Shown: piece after piece, positions 38,845 to 47,954 of the stretch | How the letters are laid out: every line of letters starts with the position of its first letter | How positions within the stretch are numbered: position 1 is the stretch's first letter | DNA from: Bifidobacterium breve | GTDB taxonomy: Bacteria > Actinomycetota > Acidimicrobiia > Acidimicrobiales > Ilumatobacteraceae | Length of the DNA stretch: 64,000 nt | NCBI GenBank assembly: GCA_945893395.1 | Contig: CAMDEC010000001.1 | Span: 1 to 64,000, forward strand | Reading direction: 5' to 3' | Notes under the pieces: model-generated | What the model saw: only the letters and a program-made list of their open reading frames with translations | What the model was told of the DNA's origin: nothing | Database searches by the model: none | Made by a program: the position numbers and the translations under genes

Positions 38845-41715
38845 GTGAGAAAGTTGCTCCGCGAATTAAACGGCCACGATGAATTTGTTTCCCGGCACAT
38901 CGGCATAAACGAGGAAGCCCGTGTCAAAATGCTGGCGACGATTGATTGCCCAAGTATTGCTGAGTTGGTCGCCAAAACAGTACCAGTATCAATTCGTCAC
39001 GACAAAAATCTCAAACTCGGCGAACCGATGCTCGAGCAAGATGTTATTGCCGAACTGCGAAAGATTGCGGCCAAGAACAAAGTCAGAACAAGCCTTATCG
39101 GCATGGGCTACTTCAACACGATTACTCCCCCGGTGATTTTGCGAAACGTGCTCGAAAGTCCGGCGTGGTACACCTCCTACACCCCGTATCAACCAGAGAT
39201 CAGTCAGGGTCGACTCGAAGCTCTATTGAATTTTCAAACCATGATCAGTGAGCTCACGGCGCTTCCGATCGCTAATGCGTCCTTGCTCGATGAAGCCACA
39301 GCATGTGCCGAAGCGATGTCTATGGCGATGCGGATAAGCAAGTCTGAGTCAACCGTGTTTGCGGTCGACGCAGATACTCATCCGCAAATAGTTTCAGTTC
39401 TGCGCACTCGTGCTCTGCCGATTGGTATCTCCGTTGTTACAGCAACACTTGATGAAATCTCACAAATCGATTGCTTTGGTGCATTGATCTCGTTGCCCTC
39501 TTCAAGCGGATTTATTCCGACAACTTCGATGTTGAGTTCTGTCTGCAGCGGGTTGCACACGAGAAATGCAGTTGCAATCTCAGTCACCGACTTGTTGGCG
39601 TGCGCTTTGCTTTTGCCCCCGGGAAAACTCGACTTTGATATCGCCGTGGGTTCGGCGCAGCGGTTCGGTGTTCCGATGGGCGCAGGTGGACCGCACGCCG
39701 CGTTTATCGCCACCAAAGAACAGCACGCCCGCGCCCTGCCTGGTCGCATTGTCGGAGTCAGCACCGACACGCAGGGTCGACCAGCGTTGCGCTTGGCGCT
39801 GCAGACTCGCGAACAACATATTCGCCGTGAAAAAGCCACATCGAATATCTGCACAGCACAGGCGTTGCTGGCCAACATCGCGAGTTTCTATGCAGTTTGG
39901 CACGGGCGTAACGGCCTCGTGCGCATTGCCGAACGGGTTCACCGTCTGACTTCAATTTCTGTTGCTGGTCTGCGCGGTCAAAATTTTGAACCCAAAAACC
40001 AAACTTGGTTCGACACGGTTGCAATCGCGGTAGCAAATGCCGAGCAGACTTGTCATCGCGCTTTGGCTGAAAACATCCTGCTGCGCACGATTGACAGTAC
40101 GACTGTCTCATTTAGCCTGGATGAAACTTCGACTCAAGCCACAGTCGAGGCACTCTGGCGAGTCTTCGGCGTCACCGCTAGCGTCGAAATTCTCGACCAG
40201 TCTTGTGATCTTGGCATCTCTGACGCCTCGCGTCGCACAGACGAATTCTTGACACAGGCGACTTTCAACCGCTATCACACCGAGCATGAGATGCTGCGAT
40301 ATCTTCGCCGACTTTCCGACAAAGACCTTGCCCTGGATCGCACGATGATCCCGCTGGGTTCGTGCACGATGAAACTAAATGCAACTACCGAGATGCTGCC
40401 GGTAACTTGGCCAGAGTTCTCCAACATTCACCCGTTCGCCCCCGATTTCGATCTTGCGGGCTACGCGCAGTTGGTCGAAGAGCTTTCAGCGATGTTGCTC
40501 GAGATAACCGGCTACGACTGCGTGAGTTTGCAACCCAACGCGGGCAGCCAAGGTGAATTGGCGGGCCTGCTGGCGATTCGGGCTTACCACCAAAGTCGCA
40601 ATCAACACCAACGAGTCGTGTGCCTGATACCGAGTAGCGCCCACGGCACAAATGCAGCAAGTGCGGTAATGGCTGGCATGACCGTGGTCGTGGTTGGTTG
40701 TGACGACGAGGGAAATGTCGATGCTGCGGACCTGCAAAAGAAATGCATTGCTGCCGGCGATCGACTCGCCGCACTGATGATCACTTACCCGTCCACGCAC
40801 GGCGTATTCGAAGAACAAGTAGTCAAGATTTGCGAAATGATTCACGCCCACGGTGGACAGGTTTACGTTGATGGCGCGAATCTCAACGCTTTGGTCGGAC
40901 TCGCTCGCCCAGGCAGTTTCGGCGCCGATGTAAGTCATCTGAACTTGCACAAGACTTTTTGCATTCCACACGGCGGTGGTGGACCCGGTGTCGGACCAGT
41001 TGCCGTTAAGCAACACCTTGCCAAGTTTTTGCCGAGTCACCCAACGGCTGTGTTAAAAGATTTTGAAGTTGGTGCGGTTGCGGGTGCACCGTACGGCTCG
41101 GCATCGATTTTGCCGATCTCGTGGGTGTACATCAAGTTGATGGGAGCAGCCGGACTGCGCGAAGCAACTACTCAGGCAATTTTGAGTGCGAACTATATTG
41201 CCAAACGATTAGAGGAATTTTTTCCGGTCGTGTATCGCGGTGCAAATGGTTTTGTCGCCCACGAATGCATCATCGACATTCGCCAAATCACCAAAACCAC
41301 AGGCGTAACCAACGACGACATTGCCAAACGGTTGATGGATTTTGGTTTTCATGCGCCAACGATGAGTTTCCCAGTTGCTGGCACATTGATGATTGAGCCG
41401 ACCGAAAGTGAAACGATCGAAGAAATTGACCGCTTCTGTAACGCGATGATCGCTATCGCCGGCGAAATAGAAGAAATTATCACTGGCAAGATTGAATACT
41501 CGGATTCACCGTTGCATAACGCACCGCACACCGTCGAAGATTTGTGCGGTGACTGGCGGCGCAAGTATTCACCGTCAGACGCCGCATTCGCGACGCCCTC
41601 ACTGCGCACACGCTCATATTTCGTACCCGTTTCCCGCATCGACGCCGCACATGGTGACCGCAACTTAGTTTGTTCGTGTGAACCCCTAGAAAATTACGCT
41701 ACTTCTTTGCAATAA
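38845..41715 (+). CDS. gcvP: Glycine dehydrogenase (decarboxylating), P-protein (GTG start preferred over 38830 TTG)
   Basis: FVSRHIGINEEARVKML; YTPYQPEISQGRLEALLNFQTM; LNLHKTFCIPHGGGGPGVGPV. Confidence 0.97.
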   Translation: MRKLLRELNGHDEFVSRHIGINEEARVKMLATIDCPSIAELVAKTVPVSIRHDKNLKLGEPMLEQDVIAELRKIAAKNKVRTSLIGMGYFNTITPPVILRNVLESPAWYTSYTPYQPEISQGRLEALLNFQTMISELTALPIANASLLDEATACAEAMSMAMRISKSESTVFAVDADTHPQIVSVLRTRALPIGISVVTATLDEISQIDCFGALISLPSSSGFIPTTSMLSSVCSGLHTRNAVAISVTDLLACALLLPPGKLDFDIAVGSAQRFGVPMGAGGPHAAFIATKEQHARALPGRIVGVSTDTQGRPALRLALQTREQHIRREKATSNICTAQALLANIASFYAVWHGRNGLVRIAERVHRLTSISVAGLRGQNFEPKNQTWFDTVAIAVANAEQTCHRALAENILLRTIDSTTVSFSLDETSTQATVEALWRVFGVTASVEILDQSCDLGISDASRRTDEFLTQATFNRYHTEHEMLRYLRRLSDKDLALDRTMIPLGSCTMKLNATTEMLPVTWPEFSNIHPFAPDFDLAGYAQLVEELSAMLLEITGYDCVSLQPNAGSQGELAGLLAIRAYHQSRNQHQRVVCLIPSSAHGTNAASAVMAGMTVVVVGCDDEGNVDAADLQKKCIAAGDRLAALMITYPSTHGVFEEQVVKICEMIHAHGGQVYVDGANLNALVGLARPGSFGADVSHLNLHKTFCIPHGGGGPGVGPVAVKQHLAKFLPSHPTAVLKDFEVGAVAGAPYGSASILPISWVYIKLMGAAGLREATTQAILSANYIAKRLEEFFPVVYRGANGFVAHECIIDIRQITKTTGVTNDDIAKRLMDFGFHAPTMSFPVAGTLMIEPTESETIEEIDRFCNAMIAIAGEIEEIITGKIEYSDSPLHNAPHTVEDLCGDWRRKYSPSDAAFATPSLRTRSYFVPVSRIDAAHGDRNLVCSCEPLENYATSLQ

Positions 41716-42751
41716 ATGGAGGCTTGACAACCGTGCCTTCAATCTGAGTCCCACGAACATCTACGACTACCTTGTCGCCAACTTTCACGAATGCGTCGAC
41801 CAGCGCGAAAGCAATTCCGTGCTCGAGAATCGGTGAAAAGTTGCCGCTGGTAATCGTGCCAACCTTTTTGCCGTCTATTAATACATCGCAGCCTTCTCTC
41901 GGGGGTCGCCGTCCGAGTGTCGTCACACCCACCAACAAGCGCGTCAGACCATTTGCGAGTTGGGCTTCAAGGGCTCGTTTTCCAGCGAATTTCGGCTTGT
42001 TGAAGGCCACTACCCATTTGAGTTGAGCTTCAAGTGGTGTGATGCTCGGCGATAATTCATGACCGTGTAGCGGCAGACCTGCCTCAAGACGAAGTGTGTC
42101 GCGTGCGCCCAAACCCGCTGGCATTACGCCGGATGAGACAACTGCATTGAACAATTTTTCGGCATGCGATTTTGGTACTGCGATTTCTAAACCATCTTCA
42201 CCGGTGTAGCCGGTGCCTGCGACGACACACGACACATTTTGCCAAACGATATTTCGAACGGTGTTTCGCGCGACACTCTTGAACTCGGCGCATATTTTGC
42301 CCAGGCATTCACGCGATTTGGGTCCCTGCACTGCCAACACGGCTCGTGATTCGGTGACATCGACTCCGCCAATAGCACGAACGACCTGTTGCGTGTTTGA
42401 GGCATTGGGCATCACATCGAATCGATCTTGATTCACCCACCACACAATGATGTCGTCAAGAACGCCACCGTCTTGATTCAGCAACTGCGTGTACTGCGTT
42501 TGACCAACCGAAATTTTGTCTAGATCATTAGTTAAAACTTCTTGTAGTGCGGCCTTGGCGTAATAGCCTTCGACACGCACGGTGCCGAGATGCGAGACAT
42601 CGAAGATGACTGCCCCATTACGGCATGCCAGATGCTCGGTGATCGTGCCAGAAGGGTACGAAATCGGCATGTCCCACCCGCCGAACTCGACCATTTTTGC
42701 ATCTAATGACCGATGAATTTTGTCAAGTGGAGAAACTCGTAGCAAACTCAC
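41699..42751 (-). CDS. gcvT: Aminomethyltransferase, T-protein
   Basis: VEFGGWDMPISYPSGTITEHLACRNGAVIFDVSHLGTVRVEG; GYTGEDGLEIAVP; LGARDTLRLEAGLPLHGHEL. Confidence 0.96.
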   Translation of the reverse strand: MSLLRVSPLDKIHRSLDAKMVEFGGWDMPISYPSGTITEHLACRNGAVIFDVSHLGTVRVEGYYAKAALQEVLTNDLDKISVGQTQYTQLLNQDGGVLDDIIVWWVNQDRFDVMPNASNTQQVVRAIGGVDVTESRAVLAVQGPKSRECLGKICAEFKSVARNTVRNIVWQNVSCVVAGTGYTGEDGLEIAVPKSHAEKLFNAVVSSGVMPAGLGARDTLRLEAGLPLHGHELSPSITPLEAQLKWVVAFNKPKFAGKRALEAQLANGLTRLLVGVTTLGRRPPREGCDVLIDGKKVGTITSGNFSPILEHGIAFALVDAFVKVGDKVVVDVRGTQIEGTVVKPPFIAKK

Positions 42752-42768
42752 TGCTGATTTGAATTTCG

Positions 42769-43275
42769 TTAGATCGCAACAGTTCTAGATACGGATCCTC
42801 TGCTAGCCACACCAGTTGCCTTGGTCTCAAGTTTGTCGCCGAGAGTGACGATCATCGCGTCTACATCAGATTTTATGTTTGCTAATGGCAGGACGTTCAG
42901 TACACCTTGACCGTTGCGAACGACATCAACCAGTTGATCGCCCTGACACAGCACGACTGCTTTGCCGCTAATCACGATGTGCGCCGCGGCAATCTCGGTG
43001 TCGACGTGTGATCGTAAATAGTTAAAAACTTCACGAACAGACTCAAGCTTGATGCCTGCATCGAGCAACTGTTTAATCACTTTCAACTCAAGCAGATCTC
43101 GATACTCGTAACTGCGACGCGATCCACTTCCTTTGGCATCGCTCAAAGACGGTCTAATCAAATTCGTGCGTGCCCAATAGTCAAGTTGACGATATGTGAT
43201 CCCTGCGATTTGCGCAGCCTGACTGCCACTGAAACTTTGTTTCGCCATTGCGACTCCCCAGATTGAAACCCTCAA
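42769..43275 (-). CDS. MerR-family transcriptional regulator (start probably a few codons downstream at MAKQSFSG)
   Basis: GSQAAQIAGITYRQLDYWARTNLIRPSLSDAKGSGSRRSYEYRDLLELKVIKQLLDAGIKLESV. Confidence 0.92.
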   Translation of the reverse strand: MRVSIWGVAMAKQSFSGSQAAQIAGITYRQLDYWARTNLIRPSLSDAKGSGSRRSYEYRDLLELKVIKQLLDAGIKLESVREVFNYLRSHVDTEIAAAHIVISGKAVVLCQGDQLVDVVRNGQGVLNVLPLANIKSDVDAMIVTLGDKLETKATGVASRGSVSRTVAI

Positions 43276-43316
43276 CGCCCTGTTGTCAGGCTACGGCTGG
43301 TAACCGAATTAAAAAC

Positions 43317-43805
43317 TCAGCTTTGAAAATCCTCGGGCTTGATTGAGTCAATGAAATCACGAAAATCATCGATAATCTCTTCGGCATTTTCTGGCGCATC
43401 GGTCGGCAACACTTTGCCGACCGCATCCAATAGTTCGTCTTCGGCATAAATCGGAATACCCGCTCTGACGGCGACAGCAACACCATCTGACGGTCGGCAA
43501 CTTACTGCTAAGACCTTTCCCTGTTGCAGCAGATGTAGGTCGGCAAAGTATGTGTTGTCTTCAATTTTAGTAATTACCAGTTTCACCGGTTGGGCGTCTA
43601 ATGCTTCGGTGATACTGATCAGCAAATCGTGCGTCAGCGGACGATCAGGTTTCAAACCCTCGAGTGCGTAATGAATCGACGAAGCCTCAGGTGCACCGAT
43701 ACAAATCGGCATTATTCTGCGAACGCCACCCTGCTCTCGCAAGATCAACACAGGCATGTTCTGAGGTATCTCAAGGCGGATACCTTCCAAGCGCATTTCA
43801 ATCAT
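43317..43805 (-). CDS. Bifunctional nuclease (BFN) domain protein
   Basis: MPVLILREQGGVRRIMPICIGAPEASSIHYALEGLKPDRPLTHDLLISITEALDAQ; SCRPSDGVAVAVRAGIPIYAEDELLD. Confidence 0.92.
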   Translation of the reverse strand: MIEMRLEGIRLEIPQNMPVLILREQGGVRRIMPICIGAPEASSIHYALEGLKPDRPLTHDLLISITEALDAQPVKLVITKIEDNTYFADLHLLQQGKVLAVSCRPSDGVAVAVRAGIPIYAEDELLDAVGKVLPTDAPENAEEIIDDFRDFIDSIKPEDFQS

Positions 43806-43844
43806 TTGGTTAGCGTACCCTCGTCGCCCAAACTAAATCAGTGC

Positions 43845-44645
43845 CTAGCGATTTTCAATGTGATCTCTGGCCTGTGCGGCAATCAAAGCAGCACGAAGTT
43901 TGGCGCCCTGCTCAACAAGCTCAGAAAACATCTGCACCGCCTGGTTACGGGCTTCTGGGTTGCGTTGACGCATAAGCGGAACAACCCGACTTTCGAAAAG
44001 TGCTACTTCGTTATCGGCCGCTGCCCGCCAGGCTTTCAGATGCCTGGCGTCAATGCCCAACTCAATGAACTTTGAGGACGCCTGCAGAATCTGCAAATCA
44101 GCATCATCGTAGAGATCAGTCGACCCAATTCGATTTGCCCGAACTATGCCATAGCGCTCAAGTTCGGTCAAAATCTTCTCGGAGATATTGGCAGCCGCGA
44201 TTACTTCTTCTCGGTTGAAAGACGATGTGCTTGCATTTGGCTTCTGCTTCAATTTCGAAACAGACGTCGAAGCACCGACTTCTGGGGCCTTGGCAGCCTT
44301 CTTCAGGCCTGCTGGATGACCTTGTCCGCGCGGCGCAGGAATATGACGCAAGCCTCGTGGTGCAGTTATTTCGTCCTCGCGCAACATCCCGTCGCTCGTG
44401 TCGCCTTCTAAACGAGTTCGAATAACTTTCAACGGTAAATAGTTTTCTTTTTGCTCACGCAAAATAAATTTCAATCGGTCGACTTCGGCCTGTGAAAATT
44501 TGCGATATCCGGATGCCGTGCGCTCAGGATCGATAAGCCCTTGGCTTTCAAGAAACCGAATCTTCGAAATTGTGACATCCGGAAACTCTTCAAGCAACAA
44601 TGCCAAGACTTCCCCGATTGACAAATAGCTGCGTGCGGTATTCAT
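43845..44645 (-). CDS. MerR-family transcriptional regulator (FtsR/Rv1828-like)
   Basis: YLSIGEVLALLLEEFPDVTISKIRFLESQGLIDPERTASGYRKFSQAEVDRLKFILREQKENYLPLKVIRTRL. Start set at MNTARSYLS, not the ORF-track start. Confidence 0.92.
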   Translation of the reverse strand: MNTARSYLSIGEVLALLLEEFPDVTISKIRFLESQGLIDPERTASGYRKFSQAEVDRLKFILREQKENYLPLKVIRTRLEGDTSDGMLREDEITAPRGLRHIPAPRGQGHPAGLKKAAKAPEVGASTSVSKLKQKPNASTSSFNREEVIAAANISEKILTELERYGIVRANRIGSTDLYDDADLQILQASSKFIELGIDARHLKAWRAAADNEVALFESRVVPLMRQRNPEARNQAVQMFSELVEQGAKLRAALIAAQARDHIENR

Positions 44646-44667
44646 CAAACGGATTCTTCTATTTTCG

Positions 44668-45156
44668 TCATGACAAAATATCGGCTTTGCTAAAAAACAC
44701 CATGCGGTATTTGCCGACTTGGATCTCGTCTCCATGCTTGATGGCGAATTCGTCGACTCGACTTTGATTGACATAAGTGCCGTTCAATGAGCCCAAGTCT
44801 CGAATGATCAACGAATTGGAAGTTTTGATTATTTCGGCGTGGCGACGTGAAACCGTAATGTCATCGAACAAAATATCGCTTTCCGAATGTCGACCGATCT
44901 GCGTCAAATCCTTGTTCAATGTAAAACGGCTGCCCGTCATCTCGCCTGAGCGAACCACGAGCACACCGTGGCCGCCAACGTCTCCCAAGCGAATCGTCGC
45001 ATTGTCGGATGCACCTGGCAAATCTTGCATCGGATCGACCATTGCAATCACGATCGTTCTCTCGTCTGGCAAATCCAGAACCGCACCACACGATGAGCAG
45101 AAAGACGAGTTCGGCGGATTTCTATGTCCACACTGATTGCAAAAAACATACGACAT
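44668..45156 (-). CDS. FHA-domain protein with N-terminal zinc ribbon (GarA/OdhI-like)
   Basis: FCNQCGHRNPPNSSFCSSCGAVLD; FTLNKDLTQIGRHSESDILFDDITVSRRHAEIIKTSNSLIIRDLGSLNGTYVN. Confidence 0.93.
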   Translation of the reverse strand: MSYVFCNQCGHRNPPNSSFCSSCGAVLDLPDERTIVIAMVDPMQDLPGASDNATIRLGDVGGHGVLVVRSGEMTGSRFTLNKDLTQIGRHSESDILFDDITVSRRHAEIIKTSNSLIIRDLGSLNGTYVNQSRVDEFAIKHGDEIQVGKYRMVFFSKADILS

Positions 45157-45162
45157 GAAGTC

Positions 45163-45543
45163 TCAACCCTCGATTAACTGTCGATAGGACTTGGCATCCA
45201 GCAAGTCTGAATTCTCTGGTTGACCATCTAATTGCAGTTCGAAAATCCAACCTTCGCCGTATGGATCAGAGTTCACAAGACCTGGCGTGTCAGAAAGTTT
45301 TACGTTTACCGTGATGATAACTCCCGCGAGCGGGACATATATATCTGAAACGCTTTTAGTGCTCTCAACTTCGCAACATGTGGAGCCCGCCGTAAATTTG
45401 TCACCGATATTCGGCAGTTGAACGAAGACCACATCACCAAGGGCATCTTGGGCATAGTCGGTGATCCCCACGCGCGCAGTTGTTCCTGAAAAGACGATCC
45501 ACTCGTGATCTTTTGAATACTGGCGATCATCAAGAATCTTCAT
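45163..45543 (-). CDS. gcvH: Glycine cleavage system H protein
   Basis: YSKDHEWIVFSGTTARVGITDYAQDALGDVVFVQLP; CCEVESTKSVSDIYVPLAG (lipoyl Lys). Confidence 0.96.
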   Translation of the reverse strand: MKILDDRQYSKDHEWIVFSGTTARVGITDYAQDALGDVVFVQLPNIGDKFTAGSTCCEVESTKSVSDIYVPLAGVIITVNVKLSDTPGLVNSDPYGEGWIFELQLDGQPENSDLLDAKSYRQLIEG

Positions 45544-45552
45544 AAGACAAAG

Positions 45553-46146
45553 TTAGCCTCGTCGCGCCTCTCGCCCTGCATGAAGATTTTGGCGAATTTT
45601 TGGAATGTACGCAGAGGCCGTGGCGTACGACAAGATGATCCCCGGAATGGCAAATGCCCAAGCGCCAATCAACACTAAATCGGCTCCCCGACCATCGTCG
45701 GCCGCCAACAGCATCAGTGGCACGGCGAACATCAGCAAGAATGTGTAGCGCTTGCCCCAGATGGTGACGGCGAATCGTTGCATGCCGAACGCGGTGGCGA
45801 TAACCATGGCTGCAGCCACTGAAATCTCGCGCACCAAAATTGCTACCGCGAGCCATGGATTCATCGATTGATCGATCAGTATTGCCACTACCGCGACGAT
45901 GAACAAGCCACGATCTACGGCTGGATCAAACACTGCACCGAACGCACTTCGTTGATCAAACCTTCGCGCCACCCATCCATCCACCCAGTCGGTTGCCCCA
46001 AGACCACCCAATAGCCATGCCGCGCCCGCCTTGTCTTCGATGCTGAACAACATCCACAGAAAAATTGGCAGACAAAACAAGCGCAACAATGTGATCAGAT
46101 TTGGAATAGTCAGAACGCGTTCTGAGGGCACCTCCCGAGCGTACAA
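45553..46146 (-). CDS. pgsA: CDP-alcohol phosphatidyltransferase (PgsA family)
   Basis: TIPNLITLLRLFCLPIF; DWVDGWVARRFDQRSAFGAVFDPAVDRG. Confidence 0.9.
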   Translation of the reverse strand: MYAREVPSERVLTIPNLITLLRLFCLPIFLWMLFSIEDKAGAAWLLGGLGATDWVDGWVARRFDQRSAFGAVFDPAVDRGLFIVAVVAILIDQSMNPWLAVAILVREISVAAAMVIATAFGMQRFAVTIWGKRYTFLLMFAVPLMLLAADDGRGADLVLIGAWAFAIPGIILSYATASAYIPKIRQNLHAGREARRG

Positions 46147-46172
46147 GTCGGTCGATCGCCTACGCTGATCTT

Positions 46173-46604
46173 GTGGAACCGACGCTCTTTACACGAATTA
46201 TCAATGGCGAAATCCCCGGCACATTCGTCTATCGCGATGAACACTGCGTCGCATTCATGACGATCAGCCCGATAACCACTGGTCACACTTTGGTGGTGCC
46301 AATCAAAGAGGTGGATCAATGGACTGATCTGCCCCAAGAATTGAACGAGCATTTGTTCAACGTCGCCAAGACGATCGGTCAAGCCACGAAACTGGCGTTT
46401 GAATGCGAGCGCATCGCTCTTGTCATAGCTGGCTATGAAATTCCGCACTGCCACTTGCACGTGATTCCGAGCGATTCAATGGCTGATCTCGAATTCAAAA
46501 ATGCACGCACGAGCGTCGACCGCCAAGAATTAGAACAAGCGGCCGCTCGCATCGTCGCCGAGTTGCGCAGTGCCGGCGTCGCCGGGGTTTTTGGTTCGCA
46601 CTAG
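46173..46604 (+). CDS. HIT-family protein
   Basis: LFTRIINGEIPGTFVYRDEHCVAFMTISPITTGHTLVVP; HCHLHVIP (HxHxH). Confidence 0.95.
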   Translation: MEPTLFTRIINGEIPGTFVYRDEHCVAFMTISPITTGHTLVVPIKEVDQWTDLPQELNEHLFNVAKTIGQATKLAFECERIALVIAGYEIPHCHLHVIPSDSMADLEFKNARTSVDRQELEQAAARIVAELRSAGVAGVFGSH

Positions 46605-47225
46605 TCGATCTGTCGCTTCACACTCGATAAAGTCGTCAGGCGCGGCACGCAACAAGTGCAACGGCGTAGTACTGGTCTCGTCCAGCCAAATCTCCACGGC
46701 GTCGCGTTCAAGAATCACGGGCATTCGATGGTGGACTTCTGCAAGTTTATTATTTGCCTCAGTGGTGATGATCGTGCAAGTTTGCAACAAAGTGTTATCG
46801 GGTTGTTTCCAAGTCGTCCATAATCCCGCCAGAGTCATGACGTCGTTGTCGAGGCGCGAAATGTAGTGTGCTTGCTTGCGTGGCTTGCCGCCATCACTTG
46901 GCAACACTTGCCATTCATAGAAACCCTGAATCGGAATAACGCACCGGTACTTCGACAGCAGATTGCGAAAACTTGGTTTTTCGGACAAAGTTTCGCTGCG
47001 AGCGTTGATCATGCTGGCTGCTCGGGTTTTGTCTTTCGACCAACCCGGCACAAGTCCCCAAGTCATCGCATCAACCACACGCTTAGCGTCAGTTTGACGC
47101 AAAACAAAGACGAGCGTTGTAGGCGCGACATTGTGATTTATCTGCAACTCTTGGCCGACAAATTCTGCTTTATAAATGGCTGCAAAATCTTTTCCGCTGG
47201 CTATTGAATTAAACCGACCACACAC
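46530..47225 (-). CDS. SRAP domain protein (HMCES/YedK-like), GTG start giving (M)CGRF
   Basis: CGRFNSIAS; ARSETLSEKPSFRNLLSKYRCVIPIQGFYEWQ; HHRMPVIL. GTG at 47225 places Cys at position 2. Confidence 0.93.
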   Translation of the reverse strand: MCGRFNSIASGKDFAAIYKAEFVGQELQINHNVAPTTLVFVLRQTDAKRVVDAMTWGLVPGWSKDKTRAASMINARSETLSEKPSFRNLLSKYRCVIPIQGFYEWQVLPSDGGKPRKQAHYISRLDNDVMTLAGLWTTWKQPDNTLLQTCTIITTEANNKLAEVHHRMPVILERDAVEIWLDETSTTPLHLLRAAPDDFIECEATDRLVRTKNPGDAGTAQLGDDASGRLF

Positions 47226-47233
47226 GATCTTGG

Positions 47234-47944
47234 CTAATGAATCAGACCGTTGGGTGTGGCAAAGATCCATACCAGCATCGGTGTGATAACCAAACCTGGC
47301 AACAGCGAGCCGAGTCGAATTTTTTTGATCTCGAGCAAATTGATGCCGATCGCAATTACTGCCAAGCCGCCTGCGCTAAACAATTCGAGACGCATCCGAT
47401 CTGTGAGTAGCGAGTCGATCGACGTCCCAAAAACGGTCAAGGTGCCTTGCACCACGAACACGCTGACAGCGCTGAAAATTGCGCCGACACCGTATAGCGC
47501 CGTGAAAATGATCGTCATGAAGCCATCAAGGGTGCTCTTGATGATGTACAACTGCGGTGTTCTGCCACTGGCGTCCTCGATCGCACCCAGAATCACCAGC
47601 GGACCGACGCAGTACAACAGCGTCGCGGTCACGAAGCCGTTAACAAAGGTGCTCTCTGACGAACTTTTGGCAAACCGGCGACGCAGAAACTCACCGATAC
47701 CCGCGAGACGATCCTCAATCCGCAAGAGTTCACCGACGATGCCACCCAGAACCATCCCGACCAACGGAAACACGAGATTCTCGGTATTGATGACATCACG
47801 CAGACCAATTGCCAGGGTCGTTATGCCGATCACCTGAACGATGATTACCCGCACTCGATCGGGAATTTTGTTACCAATAATTAGACCGAGTCCGCCCCCG
47901 GCGATCACCGTAACAGTGTTGATGATCGTGCCAAGTCCGCGCAC
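47234..47944 (-). CDS. DUF554-family membrane protein
   Basis: GTIINTVTVIAGGGLGLIIGNKIPDRVR; GPLVILGAIEDASGRTPQLYIIKSTLDGFMTIIFTALYGVGAIFS. Confidence 0.88.
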   Translation of the reverse strand: MRGLGTIINTVTVIAGGGLGLIIGNKIPDRVRVIIVQVIGITTLAIGLRDVINTENLVFPLVGMVLGGIVGELLRIEDRLAGIGEFLRRRFAKSSSESTFVNGFVTATLLYCVGPLVILGAIEDASGRTPQLYIIKSTLDGFMTIIFTALYGVGAIFSAVSVFVVQGTLTVFGTSIDSLLTDRMRLELFSAGGLAVIAIGINLLEIKKIRLGSLLPGLVITPMLVWIFATPNGLIH

Positions 47945-47954
47945 TATTAAATCC

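Noticed and set aside
40486-41040. 184-aa minus-strand ORF inside gcvP
   Set aside because: Antisense frame of a highly conserved gene; no independent support.
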